In this document: positions 22,523 through 32,075 of the stretch, in pieces
Numbering within the stretch: the first letter of the stretch is position 1
How the letters are laid out: each line of letters starts with the position of its first letter
Assembly: GCA_900642245.1 (NCBI GenBank)
Contig: CAAAJI010000002.1
Coordinates: 879,240 to 943,239, forward strand
Reading direction: 5' to 3'
Length of the DNA stretch: 64,000 bases
From: Fragilaria radians
Taxonomy: Eukaryota > Bacillariophyta > Fragilariophyceae > Fragilariales > Fragilariaceae
Program-made: the position numbers and the translations under genes
Notes under the pieces: model-generated
What the model saw: only the letters and a program-made list of their open reading frames with translations
The model's database searches: none
Told to the model about the DNA's origin: nothing

Positions 22523-24031
22523 ATGTCGGACCGGTCGCAACTTCAGATATTGCCTGAGTGTGCTCAGGAAAAGAAGCGCAAACGAACGTCTAACGAAAGT
22601 TGCTATGACTTTGAACATTTGGCATCTCAAGATAAGAACTTTGCTGTTGAATGGGAGCTAGCGAAGAAAACTTCCAACGTGATGTCCACATTCCGATTTC
22701 AACGTGCATTGACAAGGGCCATACTTTTAAACGTCCACGGCCTTAGGTTGCCTTCGTTACCCGTGGATCGCCTTTGTCCGCCAGTTCCCAATAGGTTGTT
22801 TTATTGCCGTTGGATTTTAGATCAATTGATGCCGTCGCTAAGGGATAGTCAGCAATTATGTCTCTCACCATCATGGCGTCTGTCAGATATTCGACAGGGG
22901 TTGGATCTAGGAACTGGAGCAACTGCGATTTATCCTCTTCTTTTAGTCAAAAGTGATTCTCAATTGCATATGTGGGCCAGTGAAATCGATCAAGATTCAG
23001 TACAATCCGCGATGCACAATGTCACAGCCAACTCCTTGGATGATCGAATTACAATTCTTACTATAGATCCGGTCAAATACGATTCTAGGGCCGATACTGA
23101 TGATCCTAAACTGGGACCCCTTGGTCAAGCATGGGAGGCCATCACTTCTGCCAAAGCAATAAAAGAACAAGGGAAGGATTCATTTAATCTAGATTTCGTT
23201 ATGATGAATCCTCCTTTTTACGATACTCGTCCTAGTGAACCTCGAGCAGACGGAAGAGAACTATGTCCACGTTCTGATCTGGAAGAACTATATCCCGGTG
23301 GTGAAGAAGGTTGGGTCTATGACGTGCTGCGTGATAGTTTGGTTTGGTCCCGTGATCAAGTAGGTTGGTACACAACAATGTTGTCGAAGAAAACATCGTT
23401 TCGAAGACTTCAGAGTATCTTAACATCATGGTTAGGACCTGGCCGGGTCCGATCGAATGAATTAGATGTAGGAATAATGACAAGGTGGTTTCTCGCATGG
23501 ACTTATCACCCTGTGAATGCACATTCAGCCGCCGCTTGTATTTTGCGAAAGAGATTTCCCGTGTATGTGCAAGATGAAAGAGGCAGATCATCGTTACAAC
23601 AAGTCGCTGATCGTGTGTCAGAATTCTGCTCGTGGGTTCCAGAATTGAACTTACAATGCACATCATCAGTGAACTCACTTGATAGCGTTATGATCAAAAT
23701 TTCAGAAAAAGAAGGTTTTCGATCGGATGATGATATCTTAACGCAATCTATTTGTCAGCTACCTGAACGAGCACGGAAAAATTTACGAAAACCAGATTGG
23801 GATTGGTTAGCTCCTACATGGATTCCTTCAGAAGGTCATTTTATTGTGGTGTTGACATTGATTCTAGGAGAATGGAATGACGATCCACGTAATGCTATAA
23901 TTGTGCAGTTAGAGGGCTATGGACATTCTCCGCAAGGGAAGATTACGGTCTTGACAATTGGAAAGAAAATTGAAGGTGAAATATCCAGGAGCAATCGCCG
24001 ATGGAGACGAATGCTTGCAAAACAAACATAA
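22523..24031 (+). CDS. METTL16: METTL16-family RNA N6-adenosine methyltransferase
   Basis: A single exon of 502 aa from ATG 22523. The N-terminal region reads "FQRALTRAILLNVHGLRLP" and "PPVPNRLFYCRWILDQL", the helical lead-in typical of METTL16/RlmF. The SAM-binding loop is "GLDLGTGATAIYPLL" (about 125-139), with an acidic "ASEID" at the end of strand 2. The catalytic motif is NPPF (about 229-232, "MMNPPFYDTRPSE"). In animals METTL16 methylates A43 of U6 snRNA and the MAT2A hairpins; bacterial RlmF methylates 23S rRNA. The eukaryotic context and size favour U6 snRNA methylation. The vertebrate C-terminal VCR domains are not recognisable here. It converges with the START-like gene, with a spacer of about 215 bp. 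Confidence 0.92.
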   Translation: MSDRSQLQILPECAQEKKRKRTSNESCYDFEHLASQDKNFAVEWELAKKTSNVMSTFRFQRALTRAILLNVHGLRLPSLPVDRLCPPVPNRLFYCRWILDQLMPSLRDSQQLCLSPSWRLSDIRQGLDLGTGATAIYPLLLVKSDSQLHMWASEIDQDSVQSAMHNVTANSLDDRITILTIDPVKYDSRADTDDPKLGPLGQAWEAITSAKAIKEQGKDSFNLDFVMMNPPFYDTRPSEPRADGRELCPRSDLEELYPGGEEGWVYDVLRDSLVWSRDQVGWYTTMLSKKTSFRRLQSILTSWLGPGRVRSNELDVGIMTRWFLAWTYHPVNAHSAAACILRKRFPVYVQDERGRSSLQQVADRVSEFCSWVPELNLQCTSSVNSLDSVMIKISEKEGFRSDDDILTQSICQLPERARKNLRKPDWDWLAPTWIPSEGHFIVVLTLILGEWNDDPRNAIIVQLEGYGHSPQGKITVLTIGKKIEGEISRSNRRWRRMLAKQT

Positions 24032-24245
24032 GGGACAACAAAGGTCTCAAGTAGGTTGGATTTTGGTATTTCCTTTTGATAAGTTTGTTGAACAAAATAG
24101 AATCTTTGACAAAATAGCCAAGTCAGTCCTCAGTAGTTTTTTGTTTCCAGAATTATAAATTAAAATACATTGAAATAAAACCAAAGAATCAAGAGGAAAA
24201 TAGTAAAGTATGCTTTACAGCGAAAAAGGAACATGTAAAATATTG

Positions 24246-25598
24246 CTATTCAGCTTTATCATGACTACGCGCGAGTCGTCTCAAATCTTCGACGAATCCC
24301 ACGGCAGAATGCATCCCCACACGAGTCGCCAGTACAGCAGGCAACGCAGGAGAGTATACATGAGTCACGGAAGTCATCAGGCAACTATTCGAATCATCGG
24401 GACAAGGCTCAAGACGGTTCACACCCAGCAAAATTTCACTGCGGTTTGACGTCGTTGATACTTCTAAATCGGGTACAGCTCGGCTGACAACTACGTAGGC
24501 TCCTGACACGTCAGGAATAGGACGTGCATGAAGAAACGTTGTCGATACCATTGGCTGTGACGTTAGAGGAGGCTGTGTTCGATGTCTCACTATTTTTGAC
24601 TGATGGAATTGTCTGTCACCTTCATCACATAGTATCGTACGAACATCCATTCGACCTAAGCTCCATTGATTGTATTGAATGACACGAGATGAGTCCATCA
24701 GCAAGGAGGCAATGTCATGCGCTGACATACCGATAATTCTTGCTCTGGTCTTTAGTATAGGAAGATTGGAACCGTAATATAATTCCGGAGATGGTTTCGC
24801 ACATCGTCCGATGAATACAGAAATATCTTGACTTGTACTGGTAGTTTCCAGAGATGATTTATTAGTCTCACCATCATTATTGTCCTTAGATTTGTTTGGT
24901 TGTTTCTTCCAGGTTATCCATTCGGAATCCGACTGTATTGATTCAGTTAGTTTCAGACCGGTCACAACAAGAGCATCTCTGACATGGGGCCGATCAAATT
25001 CATTTCCTGAGATCTGAGACCATACAGATTTGAGAACAAAGGGTTCAGAAATAGATTGGAGAATCTCAGAATCAATTGTGTCGTCTTCTATTTGGACGGA
25101 AACGGAAGAAAGAGACGGTTTTCGTAAGTTAAAATAATCAGATGCCACATCGAAGAGCGATGAAAATGTTGGTATTTTTGGCTGTGTAAGATACGATTTT
25201 AGGCTTTTCTTCGTCATAACGGATGCCATCAAACTTCGATCCTGCACTGGTCGTAATGCGATTTTACTATGCAAGTGTTTTGTTGATCCATTATTCCATG
25301 CATTGGACCATGGTCTCTTGACTTTACTTTTTGCCACTAATCGACCAAACTGATTTCGATATTTTATCGTAAGAGACGGGACCGACCATGCCGAAGTGTC
25401 TATACTTTCTTCTGCTAGATCGGCAGAAGGTGACGATGAATCTCTTTTGGGTACTAACATACGAATCGGGAAATGTTGTTTTTGCTGCTGATGCATATTC
25501 AACTCGGTTGGTATTGTCTCTGCCCATACCGATGATGTACTCAGTTGGTAAGGAAGAAGTATCCAAGCTATGACGAAATACGAATATTTTAATGTCAT
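24246..25598 (-). CDS. Secreted START-like lipid-binding-domain protein (tentative)
   Basis: A single exon; 450 aa from ATG 25598. In-frame ATG 25682 would add 28 aa. I prefer 25598 because it begins a clean signal peptide ("MTLKYSYFVIAWILLPYQ", cleavage near "SVWA-ET"). The C-terminal half carries a pattern like plant/algal START domains: "SAHDIASLLMDSSRVIQYNQ", then "RTQPPLTSQPM", "GAYVVVSRAV", "SEILLGVNRLEPC", "VTHVYSPALPAVLA" and a final amphipathic helix. START domains bind sterols or phospholipids in a deep groove. The linker between the signal peptide and this domain is long and polar. Function is inferred from fold resemblance only. The upstream region holds an inverted repeat. Confidence 0.6.
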   Translation of the reverse strand: MTLKYSYFVIAWILLPYQLSTSSVWAETIPTELNMHQQQKQHFPIRMLVPKRDSSSPSADLAEESIDTSAWSVPSLTIKYRNQFGRLVAKSKVKRPWSNAWNNGSTKHLHSKIALRPVQDRSLMASVMTKKSLKSYLTQPKIPTFSSLFDVASDYFNLRKPSLSSVSVQIEDDTIDSEILQSISEPFVLKSVWSQISGNEFDRPHVRDALVVTGLKLTESIQSDSEWITWKKQPNKSKDNNDGETNKSSLETTSTSQDISVFIGRCAKPSPELYYGSNLPILKTRARIIGMSAHDIASLLMDSSRVIQYNQWSLGRMDVRTILCDEGDRQFHQSKIVRHRTQPPLTSQPMVSTTFLHARPIPDVSGAYVVVSRAVPDLEVSTTSNRSEILLGVNRLEPCPDDSNSCLMTSVTHVYSPALPAVLATRVGMHSAVGFVEDLRRLARSHDKAE

Positions 25599-25682
25599 GC
25601 CGCTTCCAATAATTATTCCAATGAAAAGTCGACAGAAGTGTTGCTCTAAATGAATCCTACAGGTTTTTGGTACAACATTCAT

Positions 25683-26802
25683 TGTAATTTGGTTACCGTA
25701 TAAAAACGGCAAAGTACTTTACCAATACTATTCTCAACACGTACAACTAAAATTTGAACTGAATGGACGCTTGAAGTATTGGTAAAAGATTTTGTTGATC
25801 AATATATCACCCACCGGCTAGGATAATGTCACAATAATTGACATAGGGTGAGCCTAATTTAGAACTTCATCAGCTACACGTATATTTGAATAAATCCAGA
25901 TTGATCCAATCTTATCAATAGGGAAAAATCCAACACAATAATCTAAATCCTTCTTAAAAGGTGATGTATCCAGCCAGTGTTTCTTTTGGAAGCGAAGAGT
26001 AGAAGTATTGTCCCAGTATGTATAGCGCCTTGAGAATTGACCTTCAGGTTCTACAGTCATTCCAATAAATGGAGCAAGACATTGAGAAGTAAACATCTCT
26101 TCAGAAACCATAATGGTACTCCCATTCTTTTCATCTTACTTGCTATTAAGACCCACCCGATTAACGTTTGTTAGTGCAATCACATTTGACTCATTGGGCC
26201 AACCTAAAAACGTTTCATTAGCATTGACCAAGTTCGTAACAGAGGCTTGCTGAAATTCAGATTGGCATTCTTCACAACAGGAATCATATGCTTCGATAAA
26301 AAATATACGTATAAATGGCTCACAGGAGGAAAGCTATGATTTAGTAATGGCCATCATAGAAAGTTTTTGATACAGCCGGCAATATGGGTCAACAAATGAT
26401 AATAATGACACTGGCAAGACTAGAGCTCGTTTTCATAACATCATCAATGGCTAAAAGTGTAGAACGTGCAGAATATGAATCAGAATTAGTAGGTATAATT
26501 CTAGATGATTGGATAACAAGTATGTTATATCGAACAAGCCCTCAATGGGTCACTACACTCAATCTATGCAGCAGAGAGATCAACTAACACCAGGGACTAT
26601 ATACAAGTTAATCAAGATTAACAATGATCATGGCTGCAACTTCATGTTGCACATACCTTAGCATATATGCCTACACTTTTTCAACACGAGTTAAGAACTA
26701 CAGTGCAAGTATTTTTTTGGAAAAAAGGTTGTCGTGTTCAAGCAATCCACTTCAGAAACCCCATCCCACTTGAGCTCAATCCCTTCAGTAAAAAGCCTTT
26801 TC
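25683..26802. other. Intergenic region, two short unassigned open frames
   Basis: This holds an imperfect inverted repeat (25717-25729 with 25775-25787) in the likely promoter of the START-like gene. A minus-strand frame (25854-26111) and a plus-strand frame (26384-26587) have no family signature. They may be transposon debris or chance. Confidence 0.45.
25717..25787. repeat. Inverted repeat CTTTACCAATACT / AGTATTGGTAAAAG
   Basis: The arms at 25717-25729 and about 25775-25787 pair over 12-13 bases with a loop of about 45 bases. It sits 120-190 bp upstream of the preferred START-like gene start, so it could be a promoter element or a tiny mobile-element footprint. Confidence 0.6.
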
Positions 26803-27462
26803 ATGAGCGAAATTCCAGAGAGAAAAGACAAGAGCATGAACTATGGCATTATTGCTGGCATGCTTAGTTCGAGCTGTTGTGTGCTTCAGATATGTTTGAA
26901 CATTTTAAGTTATTTTAACTTGATTCATGTTGGTTGTGCCGGTTTTAACAAGTGGTTAGGTCCTACTCGACCTTTTTTTCGTACATTGACGTATTGTTGG
27001 CTTTGTATATGTTGGTTCTTGACACCTCCGAAATCGCAGAGTCGAAGACGTATGACAAGGACCACATTTCTTACACTTATTCTGCTTTTCCTTCCTGAAA
27101 TTTTGCAAATGTGGGATTCTTTCCATCCAGTTTACCGTCTCAAGTCCTTTCTTCATCAATTCAATGCTTCAAAAGATACCGTGCAATGGAAGGAAGAAGA
27201 ATTCTGGGTGAACAAAATGGGATGCGAAGGATGTCAATCGGCAGTTCAAAGTATACTGGAATCATCTACTGGTATTGAAATGGCAAAAGTTGATTGGAGA
27301 TCTGGGAAAGTTAAAGTATTCGGCCCTGCAGTTGATTCCTTGGACTTGCACTCCTTGGCCCAGCTCCTAGAATCACATGGATATGAGCTTGATACTGACA
27401 AGACAAGGCAAGTTAAGGAATTTTGGTTGCATGATATCCCAGATGAAAGATCAATGCTTTAG
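26803..27462 (+). CDS. MerT-like membrane domain fused to HMA metal-binding domain
   Basis: 219 aa from ATG 26803; the frame is open further upstream but only from a GTG. Three hydrophobic segments are visible, as in bacterial MerT: about 16-40 ("IIAGMLSSSCCVLQICLNI"), 58-73 ("FFRTLTYCWLCICWFL") and 87-104. The first contains a vicinal Cys pair at residues 25-26, almost the same position as the mercury-relay Cys24-Cys25 of MerT. After a linker, residues about 134-205 form an HMA domain with "NKMGCEGCQSAV" (CxxC at C141/C144), as in MerP. The known bacterial MerT and MerP import Hg(II); fused MerTP proteins exist. The natural role in this alga could be mercury, copper or another soft metal. 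No merA reductase is nearby. It converges with the GPCR gene. Confidence 0.6.
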   Translation: MSEIPERKDKSMNYGIIAGMLSSSCCVLQICLNILSYFNLIHVGCAGFNKWLGPTRPFFRTLTYCWLCICWFLTPPKSQSRRRMTRTTFLTLILLFLPEILQMWDSFHPVYRLKSFLHQFNASKDTVQWKEEEFWVNKMGCEGCQSAVQSILESSTGIEMAKVDWRSGKVKVFGPAVDSLDLHSLAQLLESHGYELDTDKTRQVKEFWLHDIPDERSML

Positions 27463-27907
27463 TTGGTTATCCTACTCAAAAGCGCTTTCAAAGCAAGCGT
27501 CGGTAGTGTTGACACGATTCCAATCTTCGATTCTTCATTTTTTTCTATACTTGAGTGTCTTGATTTGCAGGGCAAAGAAATGATTGAATCATCAACAATT
27601 CCAAGCCGGTCTTCCCAAATTGATTTACAAGAAACGTAGACTTTTCAGATCGCTAGATGCAGTAATTTCTAACATTTTGTCTAAGAAATTAGTCAAAAAC
27701 TATCAGTACTCTGATTGCATGAAATTCATCGGGAGATGCAGCATATTTGTGTTCACAAGGTATTGGGAAACTTCGAGTTCAGTGAAATGTGCGATACTCG
27801 TTGAAACTTCAAAATTTTATAAATAACAAAAAACTATACTTCGCAATGAATTAATCTGCAGGTCCTTATTAGAAGTTCGTTTCATGTTGGCTTTAAACTA
27901 GGAGCAT
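27463..27907. other. Short spacer between convergent MerT-HMA and GPCR genes
   Basis: 445 bp holding both 3' UTRs. A plus-strand open frame (27584-27826) shows no family signature and probably lies in the MerT-HMA 3' UTR. Confidence 0.5.
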
Positions 27908-29326
27908 TTACTCATCATACAACGCAAGAAGCATCTCTCCATCATCATCAATCGTAATCCCATTGGATTCAGTAGATGCAAAAGAAGTGGCCTCCCAACC
28001 ATCACTGCTTCTGGTATCTATAGCTGGAGTTTCGATTTCTAATAAATCTTGATTACCTTTGGTGACTTTCTCCCCTGGATCATTCTGAGACGTTTGTTCT
28101 TGATTTGATTTTTGAAGTGAATTGACAGATCCTTGCAAATTCGAGGCTTGTATTGACATGTCAGAATCTTGCTGATTTGTCACAAACTTGACGCTCAATA
28201 ATGATCCTGTAGACTTTAATGCTGCACTTATACTTGTTCGAAAAAATATGAGACCATTCAAAAAACCTTGCAATGGTTGAAGAATTGTCACGGCAAGCAT
28301 TATCCAGAAATAGTTTGTCATGAGTAAATTGCTTTGATTTTGAAGGACAAGAACGGCAATAAAATGGGGAGTCCAGCAAAGATAGAAGCTGGCTAAATAA
28401 AGTATACTCTGCACAGCAACAATCTTGGTTCTTGTCGAGTACTGCTTTCTCTTTTGAACGAAGTTGCTGGAGGAAGACTTAGTTGATTGGAAACGCCATT
28501 TACCAGCCTTTTTTTCTACACTTCTAACCGTCCAAATAATCAAGACTTGAATAAAGGTTGTTATTAAAGTGCAAGTCAGTAAAGGAGCAAAATAAAAGAT
28601 ATTTCTCCTGATTACGGCTTGTGCGAAGCATTCCGTCTCCGATAATCCGTTATTTTTGCATTCTAAAAGATTCGGACCAATCCAGCACCACAAAGGATTG
28701 TAATTGTAGCCTTTCATAAACCAAAGTGCTAAAGTAATGCTAAATGCAATCAAAAAAGTTACTGAGAGTGCAATCACGGTAAACTTTTGAAGTTGGGGCT
28801 CTCTCCATCTCCATCGAATTGAGAGGAGATAATGCACACTTAGCACAACATTGAGCATAATGACGAGGATTCCGAATTCAATCGTGATACCTTGTGCAAT
28901 GCAAGTTGCTTGGCTTCCGTTCGCTCCATACCTGTATGGCCTTGCTAGTTTGGGTGCTGGACCTTGAGGCATCGGAAGAGTACCAAGTGCAAAGGCAAAA
29001 CTAGCTGCAACATCAATTACACTCATAATTAGCATGATGGCATGATATGATTGGAATTTCTGCTTATGATTAACCTTTTGATACATATAATAGATAATGG
29101 TGAGAGATGCCAACATTGAAAGCGATCCCGAAATGTGCGGTATAATTGCCAAGATTTTCTCCCTCCTCTCCACAATGGCTCCAGACGCAATCATCATCAT
29201 TGGAGAGGTTCCATTCGAAGAATTGGAGAGTGTGGTCTCGGCCATGCGATGATGAAGTGATTCCGTAACACCCATGACGGATTCATACATCATGCGTACA
29301 AAAACAATTATTCTTTTTATGGACAT
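27908..29326 (-). CDS. cAMP-receptor-like seven-transmembrane GPCR
   Basis: A single exon of 472 aa. The N-terminal approx. 55 residues hold several Asn-glycosylation-like sites ("NSSNGTS"), then seven hydrophobic helices start with "ISGSLSMLASLTIIYYMY". Helix 2 has "IMLIMSVIDVAASFAFALG". A Cys before helix 3 ("ATCIAQG") and one in loop 2 ("LWCWIG") could form the usual disulfide. Helix 6 ends "LASFYLCWTPHFIAVLV" and helix 7 follows with "ILQPLQGFLNGLIFF", a pattern close to Dictyostelium cAR/class E-like receptors. The cytosolic tail is Ser/Gln-rich with an acidic end. Ligand and G protein are unknown. The gene looks intact. Confidence 0.82.
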   Translation of the reverse strand: MSIKRIIVFVRMMYESVMGVTESLHHRMAETTLSNSSNGTSPMMMIASGAIVERREKILAIIPHISGSLSMLASLTIIYYMYQKVNHKQKFQSYHAIMLIMSVIDVAASFAFALGTLPMPQGPAPKLARPYRYGANGSQATCIAQGITIEFGILVIMLNVVLSVHYLLSIRWRWREPQLQKFTVIALSVTFLIAFSITLALWFMKGYNYNPLWCWIGPNLLECKNNGLSETECFAQAVIRRNIFYFAPLLTCTLITTFIQVLIIWTVRSVEKKAGKWRFQSTKSSSSNFVQKRKQYSTRTKIVAVQSILYLASFYLCWTPHFIAVLVLQNQSNLLMTNYFWIMLAVTILQPLQGFLNGLIFFRTSISAALKSTGSLLSVKFVTNQQDSDMSIQASNLQGSVNSLQKSNQEQTSQNDPGEKVTKGNQDLLEIETPAIDTRSSDGWEATSFASTESNGITIDDDGEMLLALYDE

Positions 29327-29775
29327 ATGACATTTAAGTAATAAGTTAAATGATGACCCAGTTGTCGAGAAGGCTTTTGGTCATTTAAAAAAATTCACAT
29401 GTCGCTTGCGTTCATATTGTTCATATGTGAAATCTTTATTCTTAAGAACTCCTTTTTGTCGGTCAGAATTCAGGTTTCCGAAGTCCTGCACACATCCACC
29501 ATTGGAACATTCACGCCAACAACCCCACAGGATGCTCTGAATACTGGAATGTCACCGTTATGTTAATGCGAAAGATGAATTCAAAAATGAATTAAGATAC
29601 TTTGTAAAGAGACTTCTAGAACTGCATCAGCTATAGAAAGCCACTAGATGTATAGATTCAAAAATGCAAAATTTGTTAACTCCCTAAACCCTTTAACCAA
29701 TGAAAAATTATGTATCAAACAAATGATAGAGCTATTTTCTAGTTTCCTTCCACACCAATTTTATTTGTTTAAATA

Positions 29776-29817
29776 GAAGATGATCTCGAGGCCTGGATTG
29801 TTGGCATGCAGTGTCAA
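29776..29817 (+). mobile_element. Pogo/Tigger-like HTH transposase fragment, copy 1
   Basis: R2 reads "EDDLEAWIVGMQCQS", part of the CENP-B/Tc5-type DNA-binding helix-turn-helix found in pogo-like (Tc1/mariner superfamily) transposases. Only about 15 codons survive and the frame ends at once. Confidence 0.45.
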
Positions 29818-30377
29818 TCTATTTTTTTGTTTTATGTCTGTGATGTCCGTTCACATTTTTGAGATATACTCTGTAATTTCATTGTGAATGTTTTAGGATG
29901 CAACCGTTTGTCATTTTACTGATATAAGAAACCAAAAAATTCACAAAATGTTTAGGGATTATTTGTTCTAGTGTTTATTGCAGCAAAACTATTGTTTTGC
30001 TTATGTTGAATATGAGATTAGCCAACGTGCATTCCAATAATTTCATGCCTTAGACTGGCTAACTGTAACTTCTGATTCCTTTGCTAATTTTTGATCTAAT
30101 GTTGTGAATAAGATGATGCATGGAGTTCCATCTCGTGTTACAACATCCCAATCTTTTGATTCTGTCCCGTCTACTGCAATATTGACTTCATCCCATGTTG
30201 ATTCTTTTGATGCCTTATAGCGGTGTGATGTTAAGATGTATGCTAAGTTTAATGGAAGAGGACAGTTTTGCTTTGATACTCTCCACCAATGGAGTGCCCA
30301 AGTATGAGTTGAAAATCTTTCTTGTGTGTTGATCTGGAAACAACTGTCAGATTAAACACTACTGCTGACTATCAACC

Positions 30378-30734
30378 ATGGAAATTTCAAAATGCATTCA
30401 TTATGTCAATGCTCAAACCAATATTGTTGGTGAACAAGCTCAGCCTATTGTCTGTAAACTCTCAGTTGATGGAGATGCATATGCTGTAATGAAAGAGTCA
30501 CGTGCTCATTATCTTCAAAAGGAAATATTGCTACATTCAGACTTTCACCGTGAATTATCTCTGCAGCAATTGACTCGAAGATACTCTCGTGGCACTACTC
30601 AATTTATCCAAAGCTTTCAGTCTCTGTACCTTGATTTGGAGGATGAACATGGAAAGACTGTTGGTGACGAGGAGAAAGTAGAAAGCATTTCACAACGTTC
30701 CCGAGAGAACCATTACTTGTTTGGCAAAGAATAA
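30378..30734 (+). other. Unassigned 118-codon open frame in transposon debris
   Basis: The frame lies between the two R2 repeats. Its middle ("RRYSRGTTQFIQSFQSLYLD", then "DEEKVESIS") vaguely resembles Gag-type domains of diatom copia elements, but no zinc knuckle or other firm motif follows. It is most likely mobile-element remnant sequence. Confidence 0.3.
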
Positions 30735-30792
30735 AATAAATGGAATTGAAGAAAAAAGGCCTACATCGCTGCCGATTTTATCTGTGTAAATA

Positions 30793-30890
30793 GAAGATGA
30801 TCTCAAGGCCTGGATTGTTGGCATGCAATGTCAAGGGTTCCCTGTCTCCAGGGATGCCATACTTATCAAAGGTAATGAACCCTTTCATTC
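30793..30890 (+). mobile_element. Pogo/Tigger-like HTH transposase fragment, copy 2
   Basis: This copy extends R2 and reads "EDDLKAWIVGMQCQGFPVSR" followed by "DAILIKGNEPFHSM". That is the characteristic LxxWIxxMQxxGFPVSxxxIxxKGNE pattern of CENP-B-like HTH domains in pogo-type transposases. The frame then breaks and no DDE catalytic domain is visible nearby. Confidence 0.55.
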
Positions 30891-31089
30891 AATGTTAGGG
30901 AACACTCGTCAAGTTGGTTCACCCTAACCCCTTCAAAAATGCAAAATTTGTAAACTTCCAAAACCCTTTAAGCAATGAAAAATTATGCATCAAACAAATG
31001 ATAAAGCTACTTTCTAGTTTCCTTCAACACCGAATAAAAAAAGCATTTGCCTATAGCTAAATACAATTACAGAAATTGTAACTGGTTCT

Positions 31090-32075
31090 CATCTAGCAAT
31101 TCATTAGAAGGTATACCATTCATGCGCTCTAGTTTAGATGTACGTCCAGGATCTTCTTCTTGGATGAAGTCTTGGCCAACAAGTTGATCTCATTTCGCAG
31201 ATTCTTGTTTGTCAATATCCGTTTATGGTTTTGGACTTGATTTGTGGCGTCCTTAGCCCGATTTTGAAGCGTCCTGGCAGTCTGCTGTACTGTGAGTGGG
31301 GTTGTGCCCATGCCCACTGCAGCAGCGTTTACTCACACTTTTTTGCTTTCTGTTAGGCTCTGCCACTGTGTTTAGCAGCTGACCATTTAAGCACTTTGTG
31401 ACATTGGCTACTCTCTTCCTTGGTTGGCTTCTCCAAGGTGATTTCACTTTGTTCAATTACGTCACACGCTTCAATCAACCTTGCCTTTGAATGACATCAG
31501 GGGATGTAGCCATCCAGATCAAACTTGGATCTCCATGTATTTGGTAGAAACCATTCCAACACCCCAATGAGCTCCACCTCCGAGAATTTTGAAACTTCTG
31601 CTTCATTGGGAAAGAAAGGTGAAGAATTGTTTCAACGGTTATTTGCAGCAGCCATTTGTCTTGTTGACTCGACTGGCTTAAACATCTTTCTCTTCATACA
31701 GAGCTGCTGAATTTCTAATGCTTGATGCGGAAAAACTGTCTTCGTTACTGCCTTCAGAGCCTGAACATGTCCTAACCTGATTAGTGTTGAATCACCCTCC
31801 TCTGTTGTCCTGGTGGAGGGCTGTCTCAAATGCAACTGAACTTTCCCCATGCACCAATACTTGTACCATAGAAGCTCTGTTGGTGCCACCAGTCATGGCA
31901 TTCTGGGTCCAGATCTCTTCCAAGTCTCTCAGCATATCAATCCACTCCCTGGGGCACTGTCTTTCTTCAAATTTCCTAACAATTTTCTTGTACTTGGTTG
32001 AATCTTAAGGCTTTCCAACTCTGGTCTTCAATTCAATGGCAATATACTTCCCCTTCTCTTTTTCCACACTTCTTG
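31090..32075 (-). pseudogene. Retrotransposon Gag pseudogene (frameshifted)
   Basis: Minus-strand reading from about 32075 gives Gag-like blocks in shifting frames: "KYKKIVRKFEERQCPREWID", "LRDLEEIWTQNAMTGGTNRA", then (frame change) "TKTVFPHQALEIQQLCMKRK", then "LIGVLEWFLPNTWRSKFDLD" followed by GYIP, and finally a zinc-knuckle-like "CCSGHGHNPTHSTADC". One more frame change restores "RTLQNRAKDATN". This order (Gag helical core then CCHC-like knuckle) is that of LTR-retrotransposon Gag proteins common in stramenopile genomes. At least two frameshifts and one in-frame stop show it is dead. Confidence 0.7.

Larger units (their letters stand above)
29659..31031. repeat. Two dispersed direct-repeat pairs in swapped order (R1-R2 ... 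R2-R1)
   Basis: R1 (about 98 bp) occurs at 29659-29758 and 30933-31031. R2 (about 48 bp) occurs at 29770-29817 and 30787-30834. All copies are in the same orientation, but the order is R1,R2 on the left and R2,R1 on the right. Identity by eye is about 90%. They are fragments of the same mobile element family inserted or rearranged here. Confidence 0.8.
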
